DNA of 64,000 bases from Diphasiastrum complanatum (GCA_029204225.1 CM055110.1:47095522-47159521); one strand, 5' to 3'. Shown: positions 13,087-25,383, counted from the first letter of the stretch. Translations and numbers: made by a program. The notes: generated by a model from the sequence alone, not told the origin.

Positions 13087-14845
13087 ACACATCCATTGGT
13101 ATTTTTCAATCTGAACATACTTATTTTCTTGTATGCAACAACACGTGTACATAGTTTTGAGATTCAGTTGTGCTGTACATTCCGATCAACCGATTTGATG
13201 ACTGCGTCGTCGTTGGATTGACGGCAATCACAAAACTAACATTCATTCAAAAGCAAAACCCAAAAGCTTCACTTTGTACAAGCGTGAGTGAAACACAAGG
13301 TGGACCTTGTAGCTTGGGTACACACAATTCAACGTCTAGTTTGGCCTTTAGATCGGATGGTCACTTTGTAAAACTACCTATAAAGTGCATGCTTTATTGC
13401 TCTATTCATAATTGTGATTTATTGATTGAAGTATGATAGGTTTGTGAGTTCTAGATTTACAACTCACTTGATATTTTTGTCATGTGGTGTTGCTAGTGAA
13501 GCTATGTTGTATGTGTGTATAATATGTTTTGTCAATCAAATGTTGGTACAAGTATAACAGACCAAGATGTGATTTTCAGCAATTTGTACATGAAACAATT
13601 GAATGAGGTGATGACTTAGCTCTAAACAAGATCTAACTTGATTATGTGCACTCATGCTACATCAAGATGGTGTGCAATAGAGGATGATACAACATGACAA
13701 AATGGATGTACATGAATGTGCCATGAATATTAACAATCTGTCTTTTGAAGTTGAGAAATTTGAACTGCTTCATTTTTAACCATAAATAAACATGTAGGAT
13801 AAATTTCTCACCCTTCAAATTATATATATTCCAAATTAGTTTGATCATGGATAATATACACCTTATTCAAGCTCATCAAACGGACAGATGGATTGCAAGT
13901 GATTTCAATACTAATGTATACAGTATGTTTGATAATTGATATGATGAATGATATAAAATGATTGTATGCAAGATGATAGTCACATTGGAAATTTTTCCAT
14001 GTTATCTTTTTGGTTTCTCTAATGAAAAGTTGATGGAAAGTATTTTGTTGCAGAAGATGATGCAATAAAAGAACAATAGAAAGTCGTTGTAACTGATTAT
14101 TCATAATCGCATGATTCAAATTCATTAGCCAATACATCAAGTTTCAATCCATCTCCACTTGATGGATCCCATTATCACTATAAAATTTAAACTTTCCTTC
14201 GTTCTCCTCGCTCATGGAATCACTATCTTACCTGCAAACATTATATACTGTATCTACTATAGAATCATTGTCCCTTGCATTCACAAAATCCTAAACAATA
14301 AGAGCACTTGCAAATATTTTGATTTTCTCTTTACCTATATTAGGCATGTACATTTATATGTGTTTAGTATGTGGCTTAACCTAAACAACATACCACCAAA
14401 TAATTATTTAATCAATCAGATTGAAAGACCATTTACCTCTGTTATCAGATTCCCATGTAATCTTCTAACGAAATTCCAGCTGTTACAAATTGTACTAGAA
14501 TATCTAATTATGGAATCGCAACCCCAAAACTATGGAGCTCATCTACAAAAGACTTAGGAACTGTAAATGGTGTGATAAATCTGGTCTGATTGATTATTAG
14601 CACCCCATTTTGCATCATTAGCTTTTGTTTTATTCACCTTTCTTGTTTCATTTTTTTTTTTTACTTATTTCCATTAAGAAAGATATGCAAAAGCATTGAG
14701 AAAATCCGAAAAGCGAAACATAAAAAGTAATTACTCTAGTGTATGCACCTAAAATCCGGTAGGAGGCTATCTGTGCTGGATCATTGAGACCTAGATGAGC
14801 TACTAGGCATACCAAAATCAAGGTAGCCAACGAAAATGTTGACAT
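13087..14845. other. 3' flank of the RING gene; no further gene seen
   Basis: AT-rich. Short ORFs here have no recognisable protein features. The first 100-200 bp presumably hold the RING 3' UTR. No clear poly(A) signal could be assigned. Confidence 0.55.
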
Positions 14846-14849
14846 AGAT

Positions 14850-15180
14850 TTGCTTGTGTTGGATGATCCTAGGCCATTTGTTCCTCACACCATCCAAAAA
14901 TTTTCCAAGGTCGACCTAGCAGGGTTTGATGGAAAGAGAGATCCTAAATGATTCTTACAAATCTACACCCAAGCGTGTAGAGCCTATAGAGATGACAGCC
15001 CGTAAGAGTTATTATGTTACTTTAACTTGTGCCTTACTTGCACTATGAAGAATTGGTATTTCAATCTAGAGTAGGATGAACGTGATAATTGGGATATCTT
15101 GAAAGCTGAATTTATCACTACTCATGCCCTTTCCAATCCCTTCCCACAACTAGGAGATATCTATGTTGACTTTAAGGGTT
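14850..15180 (+). pseudogene. Ty3/Gypsy gag fragment
   Basis: Reads KFSKVDLAGFDGKRDP, FLQIYTQACRAYRDDSP, LCLTCTMKNWYFNLE, DERDNWDILKAEFITTHAL, in one frame with three stops. This matches the Retrotrans_gag pattern of plant Gypsy elements (F-G-DP-FL, the C-R motif, then NWY). Nothing of pol follows; unrelated sequence begins near 15185. Confidence 0.75.
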
Positions 15181-15184
15181 TGAT

Positions 15185-16070
15185 AAATATTTGTAGTCAA
15201 GCATCTTGGTGGATGTAGTTGATAGGGCCATTTTTGGCTTTAGAAGTCAAATAGTCAAGTACACATGTTTTTCCATCATTAGGCCACAAGTCAATTACGC
15301 TATAGCTTGAGCTAGTTATTAGACTCTCTACAAGTGTCAAGTTTAGATTTGATGAGTGAACCCAAGTTTAATTGTTGGCATGAGGTCAAGGGTCCAATCA
15401 TAAGTGAGATTTTCATTAAACCCAATCAAATCAAGAGGACGTTGAGTCACTCATCCAATAGGAATTAAAGGTGCTAGAAAAGGTCCAATAGGAATTGAGC
15501 ATGGACTACCTCGAGTTAATACTAGTATATGTAATCCATCCATTATGTATTTGAGTTTTTGAGAGTTACATGAGATTTGGCAATTTGTGACTATTCCACT
15601 TTCTCTCTCTACCTGAGGCTTGGGCTTATTAACACAAGATAAACCTTTTGGTGGCTTTCAGCTAAGTAGGGTGCTGGGTAAGCCTACACTATATAGTTTG
15701 TAGTTGCTTTCTCTCTCTACTCGAGAGCAACAACTTTTCATACTTAGTTTGTCTTGAGTACACTTCCCACGCGTGTCTATGTACTTGGATGATGATTGTA
15801 TGCATGTAGGATTGTCTTTGCCTTAGTTTTTGACATTGATCTTGATTATCAATCTATAGTTAACACTGTCTCAATTAATTTTGGACTTTTCCAAACTCCA
15901 TTTTCAGAAATGGACTCAAGAATTTACAGCACACCAACTTAAACAAAATTTTAATATAATTAATACTTGATTAATGCATCTAAATTGGTATCATCTAACA
16001 ATAAAAACATCGTTCAAATTGACAATACTTTCAATATTCATACTGAGATGTATCATTGAGGCAGCGAAGT
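15185..16070. other. No gene seen
   Basis: No supported coding sequence. Possibly LTR-derived, but no boundaries, PBS or PPT recognised. Confidence 0.5.
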
Positions 16071-16074
16071 TCAG

Positions 16075-16350
16075 GAAACAAAGAGTCTATTGATGTTTTG
16101 TGGACTTCCACAAAGCATTTGATTCAGTTCCGCGACACTTGCTGCTCCAGCGTCTGACATCCCTTGGTTTCTCACAGGCCCATCATTGCTGCTATCATCA
16201 CATTAGATGAGAGAGTTTTGGCCAGATTTTGTGATGGAGATGGATGGTCTTCATATATCCATGGTACGGTCGGAGTAAAGCAGGGATGTCCTTTATCACC
16301 CACCCTTTTTGCTTTATACGTTGGCATCCATCTGGTCCTTGTCGTTGATT
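16075..16350 (+). pseudogene. LINE RT fragment
   Basis: CFVDFHKAFDSVPRHLLLQR (near 16095-16155) then, after a gap, GTVGVKQGCPLSPTLFALYV (16264-16323): RT domains around motif A (FVDF.KAFD) and motif B (QGCPLSP). Same LINE group as 3520-4905, and covering the region just past where that copy ends. About 90 aa normally between the motifs are missing. Confidence 0.8.
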
Positions 16351-16379
16351 GCTGATAAGCAGTGAAATTGGTTGTAAAC

Positions 16380-16809
16380 GTTCTATTTGCATAAATGAAC
16401 CAAAACTATAGCTCTGCAAAAATGAACTAAAACAGCCACAGGCGACACTATCGGGTTTTTCGCAAAAAAAGGGAGAAAAAGGAGACGGTGCCCTTAAATC
16501 TCATTTAGGGTTGCCCCAAACTTTTCCAGATTCATTTCCTTAACATTTGAGGCTCTCTAGAAAAAGCAAAAAATGCGACACTGTGATTTTACACGAGATT
16601 TTTGTCAAGTGAAAAATGTGAAAAAGAGACACTGCATTTTCTCAACAAAATTCCTGACAGACAAAAAAGACGACACTGTCGTAAACTCCGTGTAATTTTG
16701 CAGATTGTGTGAACACACGGGAAAATCCACAGAACTAGATAAACAACAAATGAAGATTAAAACCGATTAGTCGATTGGTAAGAAGGAGAATGATCCAACA
16801 CTCCCCCTT
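16380..16809 (-). mobile_element. Copia 3' LTR with polypurine tract (minus strand)
   Basis: On the minus strand AAGGGGGAG (16801-16809) is followed by TGTTGGATCATTCTCC, the usual polypurine tract plus LTR start of a Copia element. The LTR contains several ACGACACTGTCG/GACACTG words. Similar sequence at 41649-41940 begins TGTTGGATTATTCTCC. The left edge is uncertain. It belongs with the minus-strand Copia RT at 17124-17528, though RNase H between them is lost. Confidence 0.65.
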
Positions 16810-17123
16810 AATCTGAATCCTTGAATGCCTTGACCTTCAAACTTAGTTCTACATATAATCTTTTGTGTGACTCCAAACTTAATGCTTTAGTAAAAACATA
16901 TGATGTCATATCTTGCGGCATGGCATCCTGCACGTATAAGCCCATGGCCCAATGAGCACACAAGTTGAGTTGTAAAAAAAATAATAGACTTGGGCCTCTT
17001 GGGATTAGAATAAAACTTGAGGCCCAAAGTCATTTTTAAACTTAGAGTTTACTTTTTAGAGTGGGTCCAATTTTGGACTCACATGAATCTTGTGATTAAT
17101 ATCTTCTAATCTTCTCTTTCCTT

Positions 17124-17528
17124 TCACCTACAATCATGATGAAGGTAGTAATTCTTCATTCCAAATCTATCTAGGATGGATGTAGCATATTTAGATTGAC
17201 AAATGAAGCTAAAATCACATCCTCTAATAACCTCTATTCCAAGAATGAAGCTTAATAGGCCGAGATCTACCATCTTAAACTCTTTTGCTAAAGCAATTTT
17301 TACATCTCTAATTCCATCTAGATCATTACCACTCAAGATAATGTCATCTACGTACAAAACAAGAATAATGATCATGCCATCATAAAATCTTATGTACAAT
17401 GATGGATCATAGGCACTCATTACAAAATTGATGGAAATGAGAAAAGAATTTAGCCTAGAGTACCATGCTCTAGGTGCTTGCTTGAGCCCATAAAGGCTCT
17501 TTTTCAAAAAAACACACCTTTCCTTCAT
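17124..17528 (-). pseudogene. Ty1/Copia RT fragment
   Basis: 134-aa open frame with KSLYGLKQAPRAWYSRL, LYVDDIILSGND (YVDD at 17342-17353), LAKEFKMVDLG and SFILGIEV: motifs D/E of Copia RT. Lacks the N-terminal RT half and RNase H. The frame is open, so it decayed mainly by truncation. Confidence 0.85.
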
Positions 17529-17644
17529 GCTTCAGGCAATTGGCGATCGCAATTCACGACCTAATTTCTTAGCATAAATAGTTGTTCATAATCATATAGT
17601 TTCATGATTATCAGAATTATCAGAAGAAGCATTTGAATAGTTAG

Positions 17645-17692
<48 letters not shown>
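17645..17692. repeat. (CT)n microsatellite
   Basis: About 48 bp with one interruption (CTCCTC). Neither flank resembles the PLE 3' end. Confidence 0.95.
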
Positions 17693-17695
<3 letters not shown>

Positions 17696-18269
17696 CTTGC
17701 GAGCTTGAACACTCTTGAGCATTCTATCTCAATTCTTAAAGTTGTTTTAGAGATTGCTTGCTATTGCACTATTGCTTATCAGCATTGCGCATAATTCAGA
17801 CTTTCATTTTAGCCATTCAGAGATAGCATAGAGTATGCGGCTTGGATCCGCAACTTATTGTACTCATTTACTTCTGTTACGTTTTCATACCGAATCAATA
17901 CTATCCTTCATTGTGTTCAGTTTTTGTCTCAGAATGTATGTGTTTCTATATTTCTTCATGAATAATTCGCGAACAATTTGCGACTAATTATTTGTCTGAT
18001 AATTTTTTATGCTTAATTGTTTAGCTACGTAATCACTGTAGTACTGGCGATTTCAAAGCTAGTTACTATAAGTTCAAATGTGATTTCTATCACTATTGTT
18101 TTGTTTGAAATTGATAGGCGTAGTCATGCATTATGACAGAGGAAGATAGTTTATTCTGCCATGCACGAAAAGTTTTCTTTCTAGACGCTCAAATTATTTT
18201 CATTCGTTTCTTTTTCGAGTTCGTTTTCTTTTCGAGCTAGACCTATCTTCTGCACACCACTTTTCGACA
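17693..18269. other. No gene seen
   Basis: AT-rich, possibly an LTR or leader. No domain recognised. Confidence 0.5.
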
Positions 18270-18966
18270 AAATACAGTAAGGTACTATTCTTGTCCATAC
18301 AACAGCAGCAGCCTACCATCCTTCACACGTGTGGATGCAAGATCAACAACAAAAATGACATTCTACACACTAGAATCAAGATATCTTGAGAAATACACAT
18401 GAGATGGACATAGAATCAAAAGAGATGAATTCTTCACATAAAATGAGAATACAAAGATACTTTATCCACGCTGGTACTACTATTTATAACTTTTAAAGTG
18501 TTATTTGGCCAATTGCCCTAAACTTGCCCTAAATGGTAACTTCTTAGTACTTCATCAAAAAACCAAGAAATTCTAGTCCAGATGCAATGTATGAAATCTA
18601 GCCAATTAGAATGGGTGGGTCAAAACCCGCCCTCATCCATTTATCTACTTGCCAAATATAGCACAAACACTTTTTACGCCTTTATTGACAAATATAAATC
18701 TGTCTCTAAAATAAAATTTAAAAAATTGCCAAAATAAATCAACTAAACTAGTTAAATTTTTCACATCTCCTTGACTGAACTCTCGCATAGGCCTCTTTTT
18801 CACTATTCTTTTAAAAGTAACTCTCGCAGAGCTTTCTGTCGGTCCATCTAGATCAGATTGGTCTATGGTAAGCTCTATGAGGGTTCTTATGAAGATTTGA
18901 TTGTGATCCATCAGTTTGAGTGATTTTTCTTCTCTTTTTTGCTAAATTGGCCTCAGATTTTCAAGT

Positions 18967-20125
18967 CTAATCTACACTGTCAGAGGGTATCTGTTGTCGG
19001 GTGATGTTTTGTTGAAGCTGAAGCATCCATAATCTCCAAACATTGGCATCAAGTAGCTCAACACTTGAGAACTCGATCATGGATGAGTGAATTAATGAAC
19101 CTCCAATAGCTTCATTTCCATCAGCAAAACTAGCCAAGAATGCTAGTACAACTCCAACAATAAAATATTGCAAGACAATGTAGCTAGTTGTCCATATCTT
19201 GACAATTTGCATACATTCACATGAAATAGCTCAAACATGAGATAGAACAAGTAAAGTAAACTCGAACAACACTTCCTTGCTACTCCTTTGACCTTATTTG
19301 AGTTTTCAAACACCTGCAAAAATAGATCCATAACATCTTTGCCAAATAACCTTCTTTTGATGCTCTTGACTAGCTCCAAATTGCCACCTTTCCTTTTGTG
19401 TTGTTGAAGCTCGTAGAGACCAACCTCCTGATCTTCCTCTTGAGCATCAAAGTCATTGAACAAACTTTGTTTTATAGATCCATTACTTGCTTTTCCAGCA
19501 TAAAAACCATGAGAACCAATATCCATTTGCATAGCATCTCCTACACAAGAAGATTCTCCAAAACATGTGAGTAAAGCAAAGTGAGTCGCTCCCACTTGCT
19601 TACCTTTCTCTTGATCATCAAAGATATCAAAGATATGAATATCTTCAGACCTGAACCTTTGGAAATACTCTCTCTGAAACATATGATCTAGATCCAACAA
19701 GATCTCATCAATGCTTGATCTCGAATTTCCACAAGATTAGTGAAAACAATGTCACCATTAATGTCACCATCATAAATCAAAAGATAGATTTCAAAATTTT
19801 CATCCAACATGGAGTAGAGTAGGTGAAGATGAGTATCAAACCTAATAAATCCAGCCCTCTTGAGTCCATAAGAAATCTCAATAAGCTCACCAATGAGATC
19901 TCCCTTGCCTTGAAAAAATCGCCTCTTGATTTGCTCCATGTAGTAGTCTTCTCCAACCAACCTTTTGCCATCTCGATCATGGGTGATCAATTCATAATCA
20001 TAGAATCCTTTGATGAAGAGATGTGAGATCCATGACTTGGATCTTCCCAAGAACCAATCTTCCATTGCTCTTTCCTTTATAAGACTCTCTCTTAATGATT
20101 GCATCATAAGAAGTAGAAACCTCAA
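18967..20125 (-). pseudogene. Unrecognised ORF carried inside the LTR element
   Basis: Three consecutive minus-strand frames (20125-19688, 19700-19143, 19212-18967) overlap at their ends and look like one protein of roughly 380 aa with two frameshifts. Parts include RSKSWISHLFIKGFYDYELI, DRDGKRLVGEDYYMEQIKRR, HMFQREYFQRFRSEDIHIFD and KRRLFGKDVMDLFLQVFENS. No zinc knuckle, protease DSG, integrase or RT motif, and no domain I can name. It occupies the place where gag-pol would be, so it may be a captured host gene or a highly divergent gag. Confidence 0.4.
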
Positions 20126-20286
20126 AAATATTAGAAGCCATGAAAAAAATGATTAGTACCTTCAACACAAGGATTATTGAAGTACTCTCTTTTCTCAAAC
20201 AAGAACTTCTAGCATGGTCTACCATTAGTACCTCCTCCAAATCTTTGATAAATGTGGCTGATATTTTCATAACCTGAAACACAATA

Positions 20287-20298
20287 GCTCTCATACCA
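20287..20298 (-). promoter_or_regulatory. Primer binding site (tRNA-Met type)
   Basis: Minus strand TGGTATGAGAGC, next to the LTR at 20299. It differs at one base from the common Copia PBS TGGTATCAGAGC. Confidence 0.7.
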
Positions 20299-20989
20299 TG
20301 TGAAGGATTTCAGATCATTCATGATCCAATCCATGTCCTTGATCTTTGGTTACAATAAGGAGCAAACCAACAATCCTGCCAATGTAAAAAAATCAGCATC
20401 TACATACAAAATGAGATGCAAAATCTAAGAGATACTAATCAAACATGAACCAAAACATAAAATATGGTTGTTGTTTGTACAATTACAGTACCCTACTATA
20501 TTTCACACATGTGAAATCTTAAATAGCAATAAATGATCATTCTACACATAGAATTGCAAGATAACATTATGAGAGTGCACCAATGAGTAGTAGAACGGTC
20601 GAAACCCTATTTGGCCACTTGGCTTTCTCTCCAAATTGTAAACCCTACTATTTTTGGGTCTAGATTGAATGTACCCAAAGTTCAAATATGATTCTCTCTC
20701 AAACTCGACTACCAACTTTCCACACTTTCAAAAAGTGTTTATTGAATTTATTTTAAACTAATGTAACTTCAAAAAGTTTATCTCCAAGTCTAAAATGAGT
20801 TTTGGCCTCATATTGACAATTTACCAAAATATGATTAAACTTGTTGACATATCTCACATAAAATATTTTTTTAGACGAGAGAGCCTGAGGTTCCACAAAC
20901 AGGAGTGCTCACAAGTCTATTGGCTAGCCATATGAACTTAAGTTCTTGTGGATTGCGCCTCAAGCAACGAACATCCTAGCAGAATAGAT

Positions 20990-21290
20990 CAAATCGGAAC
21001 CTGAGCAAATTGCAATATTGTGTGGGCTATGAAGAAACCATCAATGTCCTTCACATCGGAGCAGCATGGGAGTGTGAGCAACACAACCTCACTCTACCAA
21101 TCAAACACAAGAGATTTAAGGATGAAGCTGCAATAGTAGATGGAGAATTAGGTGTCAACTTGATCTCCACTACTTTATATCAAAAGTGGGGTTTTTAAGG
21201 ATTGAAGCCAACAAGATTTGCCATCAAATTAGTGGATCAATCTTGTGTGAAACCTAAAGGTGAAAGATGTGGCTTCTACGACACAAAATT
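20990..21290 (+). pseudogene. Ty3/Gypsy aspartic protease region, N-terminal part
   Basis: YCVGYEETINVLHIGAAWEC, PIKHKRFKDEAAIVDG and GVNLISTTLYQKWGF, then KPTRFAIKLVDQS and VKPKG. The AIVD-G-GVNLIS stretch sits where a Gypsy protease has its catalytic D-S/T-G, but the triad is eroded. The matching C-terminal half starts near 24735, so this open frame appears interrupted by about 3.45 kb. Confidence 0.6.
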
Positions 21291-21299
21291 TTGAAGATA

Positions 21300-22110
21300 G
21301 AGGGACAACAAGGCTTAAAAAGACTGAAGTCTAAAGAATCTTGATAACATGGTTAAATTGCTCAGAAAAGATAAACTCGTTGATGTTGATGTTGAGGCCT
21401 TGTTGAGAAATCAACAACCGAGTTTATGGATGCAGTTCAAGGTGCTTGGGGTGTGGATCATATCACACACTACATGGTAACGAATTTCTCAATGTACATT
21501 TCACAAACAAGACTACAATACAAGCCTAATGCAAAGTTTACGAATGCATTACATCTATGATATTGCAGCACAAATTACGACATCATGGATCTTTTTTGGT
21601 AAAAAAATATGGCAACCTAAATTCAAATTCTTGACTATCTTGTGCTAGTTGTGGCTAAAAATGCATGTGGAACATCCACGTGTAAATCATCCATGCACCA
21701 ATATCCATGTGCATATGCACACAAATCCACAAGTGTCGCAAACAATTTTCCGGTCGTGCAACCCCCTTTGTATATATGTTCTGTGGATATATATGTGGAT
21801 ATTGGGAGATGTGTCCTTGTGAATACGCCCCAAAGGGTGACCTTCTAATTTCATCCCACTAAAATGTAAACCACCCACCCCCCCCACCCATCACATACAT
21901 ATGGTGATTGGAACTTGGGTTTCACCCACTATCCAAAATCTTGTAGCATACTGCTACTAATGATTGGATAATTTCAATCATTAAGGCTTGCTTAAGTATT
22001 TACATTAATGTGTGTTATAGCAGTGTTACATTTACTCAGTTTCTCCGTATATACTTCTCTCAATTGCATTTGCATGCTGTAGCATTAGCATAATATATTG
22101 ATGATAAATT
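21300..22110. other. Upstream region of the BAHD gene
   Basis: No coding frame. 21665-21740 contains GGAACATCCACGTGTAAATC and several ATCCA(C/T)GTG words, also seen near 44200 and 53800. A TTTTTTCTTTAGCAG at 22134-22148 looks like a 3' splice site, so a 5'-UTR intron may end here, 33 bp before the start codon. Confidence 0.4.
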
Positions 22111-22180
22111 ATTTGTGCTAGAAGATCAGGTGCTTTTTTCTTTAGCAGGCTGGTTTGATCTTTCAAATAGCGAGTGTAAA

Positions 22181-23669
22181 ATGTCTAAAGCAGATGCGCT
22201 CAACATCAGATTGATCTCTGAGACAATGGTTCGTCCTGAACAAGTAAAAGAAGAAGGCACCCTTTTTCTTTCCAACATTGACCATCTTCTTAGGTTTTAC
22301 GCTCATACCATCTATGTCTATCCATATAAGCCGGAAGCAGAAAGTAAAGATGTGATTGAAACACTACGAAAGGCTCTGGCCAAGGTGTTGGTGCCCTTCA
22401 ACTTTATGGCAGGCAGATTGAGGATGAATGATGATGAGAAACGGTTGGAAGTGCACTGCAACAGCGCGGGGGTTCTATTTTCCCACTGGGAAACTGAGCA
22501 TAGTATTCTGGACTTGGGGATGTTGGACTTTCTTAACCCTATGCTTCCCAGACTCACAGCGGATTTGCAGCTTACTGAGCAGCTTTCAGACTGTCCACTG
22601 ATGATACTAAAGGTGAGGATCGATGAAGCAGGCTCATGAGAAGATCTACTTTAGTATAGAATGGTTAAAGGTTGCATGCATGCTAAGTATTTTGCTTAAA
22701 GTGTTTGTGCAGGTGACTAAGTTCAGTTGTGGAGGTTTTGTTGTTGGAATATCAAACATGCATGCATTGTTAGATGGACAGTCGGCAGACGTTTTTCTCA
22801 ACCAATTTGCATGCATAGCCCGAGGACATGGTCTTACAGCACAGCCATATCTTGACAAAGAGGCCTTGAGAGCCAGAGACCCTCCTCGACCCGTTTATGA
22901 GCATCCCGAATACATGAAAGCTGCTGATGTTCTGCAATACATTGCTGAATCAGAAGCCAAGCACCTTTCAAGCTCTCGAGCTGTGGCTGTTCCGGAAAAG
23001 CAGTGGAAAAGTTTCACTTTCAGCACCGAGTTGATCAACTATCTCAAAAATAAGGTTCTTGAGAACGAAAGCCTGTTAAAAAAGTGCTCTAGATTTTATA
23101 TATTGGCAGCTTATATCTGGCAGGCACGGACTAAAGCTCTAGATATGGATCCAAACCAAGTATCTCAGGTCATGTTTGCAGTGGACTTTCGTATACTATT
23201 CAACCCATCTCTTCCAAAAGAGCTTATTGGTAACGCTCTCGCAGCCGCATGTGTCAGAATGAGTGTAAGTAAAATTAAAGATAGCCCACTCTCGTTTTGT
23301 GTGAAGCAGATCCAAGACGCTGTCAGCAGCATCACTGAAGCATATGTCATGTCTGCTATAGACTGGCTGCAGGTAAACAAAGGTAGCGTTCTATCTGCTT
23401 TTGGGGGATTTTCCATATCCTCGTGGTCAAGGTTCTCGTTTTTATGTTTGGATTTGGGATGGGGTGAACCAGCCTACTCAGGTCCTATTTTTCATGGCGA
23501 TCAAGTCAAGGACTTTGTAATCTTCCTCCCCAACAAGCATAAGGAAAAAGGCACTGTTGATGTCTGTCTTGCTCTGGAGGTACACCAGATGGACAAATTT
23601 GTACAAATATACCAAAACTCATGTGAGATGGCTGAGCTTTATAGAGATGTGAGCATGCATGCAATTTGA
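22181..23669 (+). CDS. BAHD acyl-CoA acyltransferase (HXXXD family), two exons
   Basis: Exons 22181-22612 and 22713-23669 around a 100-bp GT-AG intron (AAG|GTGAGG ... TTTGTGCAG|GTG), phase 0, giving 462 aa, a normal BAHD length. Catalytic HXXXD is HALLD (residues 161-165, just after the intron). The structural DFGWG motif is DLGWG (391-395). N-terminal VRPEQ and LSNIDHLLRFYAHTIYVYP fit the family fold. BAHD enzymes are cytosolic and transfer acyl or hydroxycinnamoyl groups from CoA to alcohols or amines. The N-terminus recalls the omega-hydroxyacid/fatty-alcohol feruloyl or caffeoyl transferase group (cutin/suberin), but substrate cannot be read from sequence. Start: MSKADALN fits family length; an upstream in-frame ATG at 22115 lies before a possible splice acceptor and is less likely. 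No stops or shifts, so probably functional. Gypsy remnants flank it on both sides. Confidence 0.9.
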
Positions 23670-23735
23670 ACAAATAATTGGAATTGAACTGGCCACGTGC
23701 TAGCGGTTAGCGTAGTCAATAACATATCATAGTAG

Positions 23736-23811
23736 GAAGTTTTTTGCCCATATGAAGAGCTACCTATTTTGCAGAAGTTTTTTGCCCATACGAAGAGCTA
23801 CCTATTTTACA
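23736..23811. repeat. 38-bp tandem duplication in the BAHD 3' flank
   Basis: The unit starting GAAGTTTTTTGCCCATATGA is repeated at 23774 with two or three changes. About 70 bp after the stop codon, so probably in the 3' UTR. Confidence 0.9.
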
Positions 23812-23870
23812 GAATTAACTTCATTAGCCATTAGCTAGTCCCCATTCAATGATTATGTTGTCTTCAGCTT

Positions 23871-23873
23871 CTT

Positions 23874-23907
<34 letters not shown>

Positions 23908-23913
23908 ACTCAC

Positions 23914-23985
<72 letters not shown>
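23871..23985. repeat. Compound (CT)n-(CTCA)n-(CA)n microsatellite
   Basis: CT runs with TTT and CACT interruptions pass into about 20 CA units. No PLE sequence on either side. Confidence 0.95.
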
Positions 23986-23986
<1 letters not shown>

Positions 23987-24734
23987 GTCCTCGTGCCCTT
24001 CTTCCAAATTGTATTTTCTTTTGAAGGTAATGTTAGAATTGCAGGCAGCACGTGGGAAGCAATAGCATAAATGGGTGAAATATGGTTGATTCATGTAAGA
24101 TTTGGGTAGACACACATTATGGTGCTTTGAGATTAAAGAGGCCCTCATAAATTTTGGTGCATCATTGATTAGATCCAATTAATTTCTACCAATGAACACT
24201 TTTTCCATTCACATTTCAATCATAGTGGTATGGGTGCATTGTGAAAGTCTTTTCTTAAAAAAAAACCTATAAAATAATGGGCTAAAAAATTGTAAAATAT
24301 AGTGTAAGTCCTGTTTATTTTTTCATGGAATGCGATGACATTTGATTTTGGGAGTTTGACCTAAAAAAGAATAACCTTTTTTGATATTTTTTAAATTACC
24401 GGATTTTAGGCCCCAAAATCATGGTTTTTTAAGATTAATCTTTAACTTATATTCTTTTTAAATGCCAAAAAATGAGTACTTCTTCAACCTGTATCTCCAT
24501 GAAATTCAGCCTAATATAGGTGAGAGAGATGACTCTCTCTCCTCTCTCTAAAACTTAGACCCAATTTTAGGACACCACTAACCTAAAATAGTCAATTTTG
24601 GCCTATATGTCCAAATGACATGATTTTGGTGTCATTTCGAAGATCCTGAAGTTTGAAACTTCTTCAATATGAAATATATACTAAAATAAAAGTATGTAGA
24701 CCTATTCCACATGTGTAAAAGGTCACCATGTGCC
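23986..24734. other. No gene seen
   Basis: AT-rich spacer between the BAHD 3' flank and the second Gypsy piece. Confidence 0.55.
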
Positions 24735-25370
24735 AAAATTACCTGGCCCAAAACTAGTCAAGGAAATGTTGACAATTTTCACATTTTGTGGTGATGGACA
24801 TACCAAAATCCCCTTCTACATACCGCGTTTTACTAGGAAGACCTTGGTTGAGGATCACGCAAGTGGTTTACAATTGGGGAACCGGAAAACTCACCTTCGA
24901 AAACAAAGAGCAGGCTGTAAGGGTTGATCCAACCACGTGGGCAATGAAACCAATTACACCAAAAGCTGATGACGGATCATCCACAACTGATCACACAATT
25001 GATCACCCAAGACAAGCCAAGGGAGGTCATTACGACTCTAAATTGGATATCTTGAGATGGACAGACGCATTGGCAACCATTGACTATATGGCTGGGCATG
25101 CTTGTCAACCGGCGGATTCAGATCCATAACCCATCCCATCTTCACCCAAATACCTTAGACACACCAATCACCTTTGGAGTGAATATGGTCAATGTAGCAT
25201 GGCTGTCAGCGGAAGCTATTGAGAACCCAGTAAACGATGATTTAGTCCCTTGGAAGCATGCTTTTACCTACAACAAGGAGACTGAGTTGACTGATGAGCA
25301 GGTCCTGCAACATATGGACCTAGATCGCTATGGAATGAAGAAAGTATCAGCTCAGCCACCTCAGAGATCG
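24735..25370 (+). pseudogene. Ty3/Gypsy protease C-terminus and downstream linker
   Basis: QFSHFVVMDIPKSPSTYRVL then LGRPWLRITQVVYNWGTGKL: the LLGRPWL strand that ends a plant Gypsy protease, followed by an acidic linker (NPVNDDLVPWKHAF, TDEQVLQHMDLD). It continues in sense where 20990-21290 leaves off. Open over about 110 aa, then frameshifted. Confidence 0.7.
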
Positions 25371-25383
25371 CCTACAGCGTCGG

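Larger units (their letters stand above)
18270..20858 (-). mobile_element. Short LTR retroelement with non-pol interior (minus strand)
   Basis: 5' LTR at 20299-20858 (TGTGAAGG..TCTCACA). Next to it is a PBS on the minus strand (20287-20298), one base off the initiator-tRNA-Met match TGGTATCAGAGC. The 3' LTR ends at 18765 (TTTTCACA) with a purine-rich stretch beside it; its far end is truncated near 18270. The LTRs resemble the one at 30445-31041, sharing CAGTA.CGTACTAT and a CACACGTGTGGAT word. The 1.52-kb interior (18766-20286) contains no gag-pol motif, so the element is non-autonomous. Confidence 0.65.

Noticed and set aside
14159-14557. 132-aa plus-strand ORF
   Set aside because: AT-rich with no domain or neighbouring support; likely chance.
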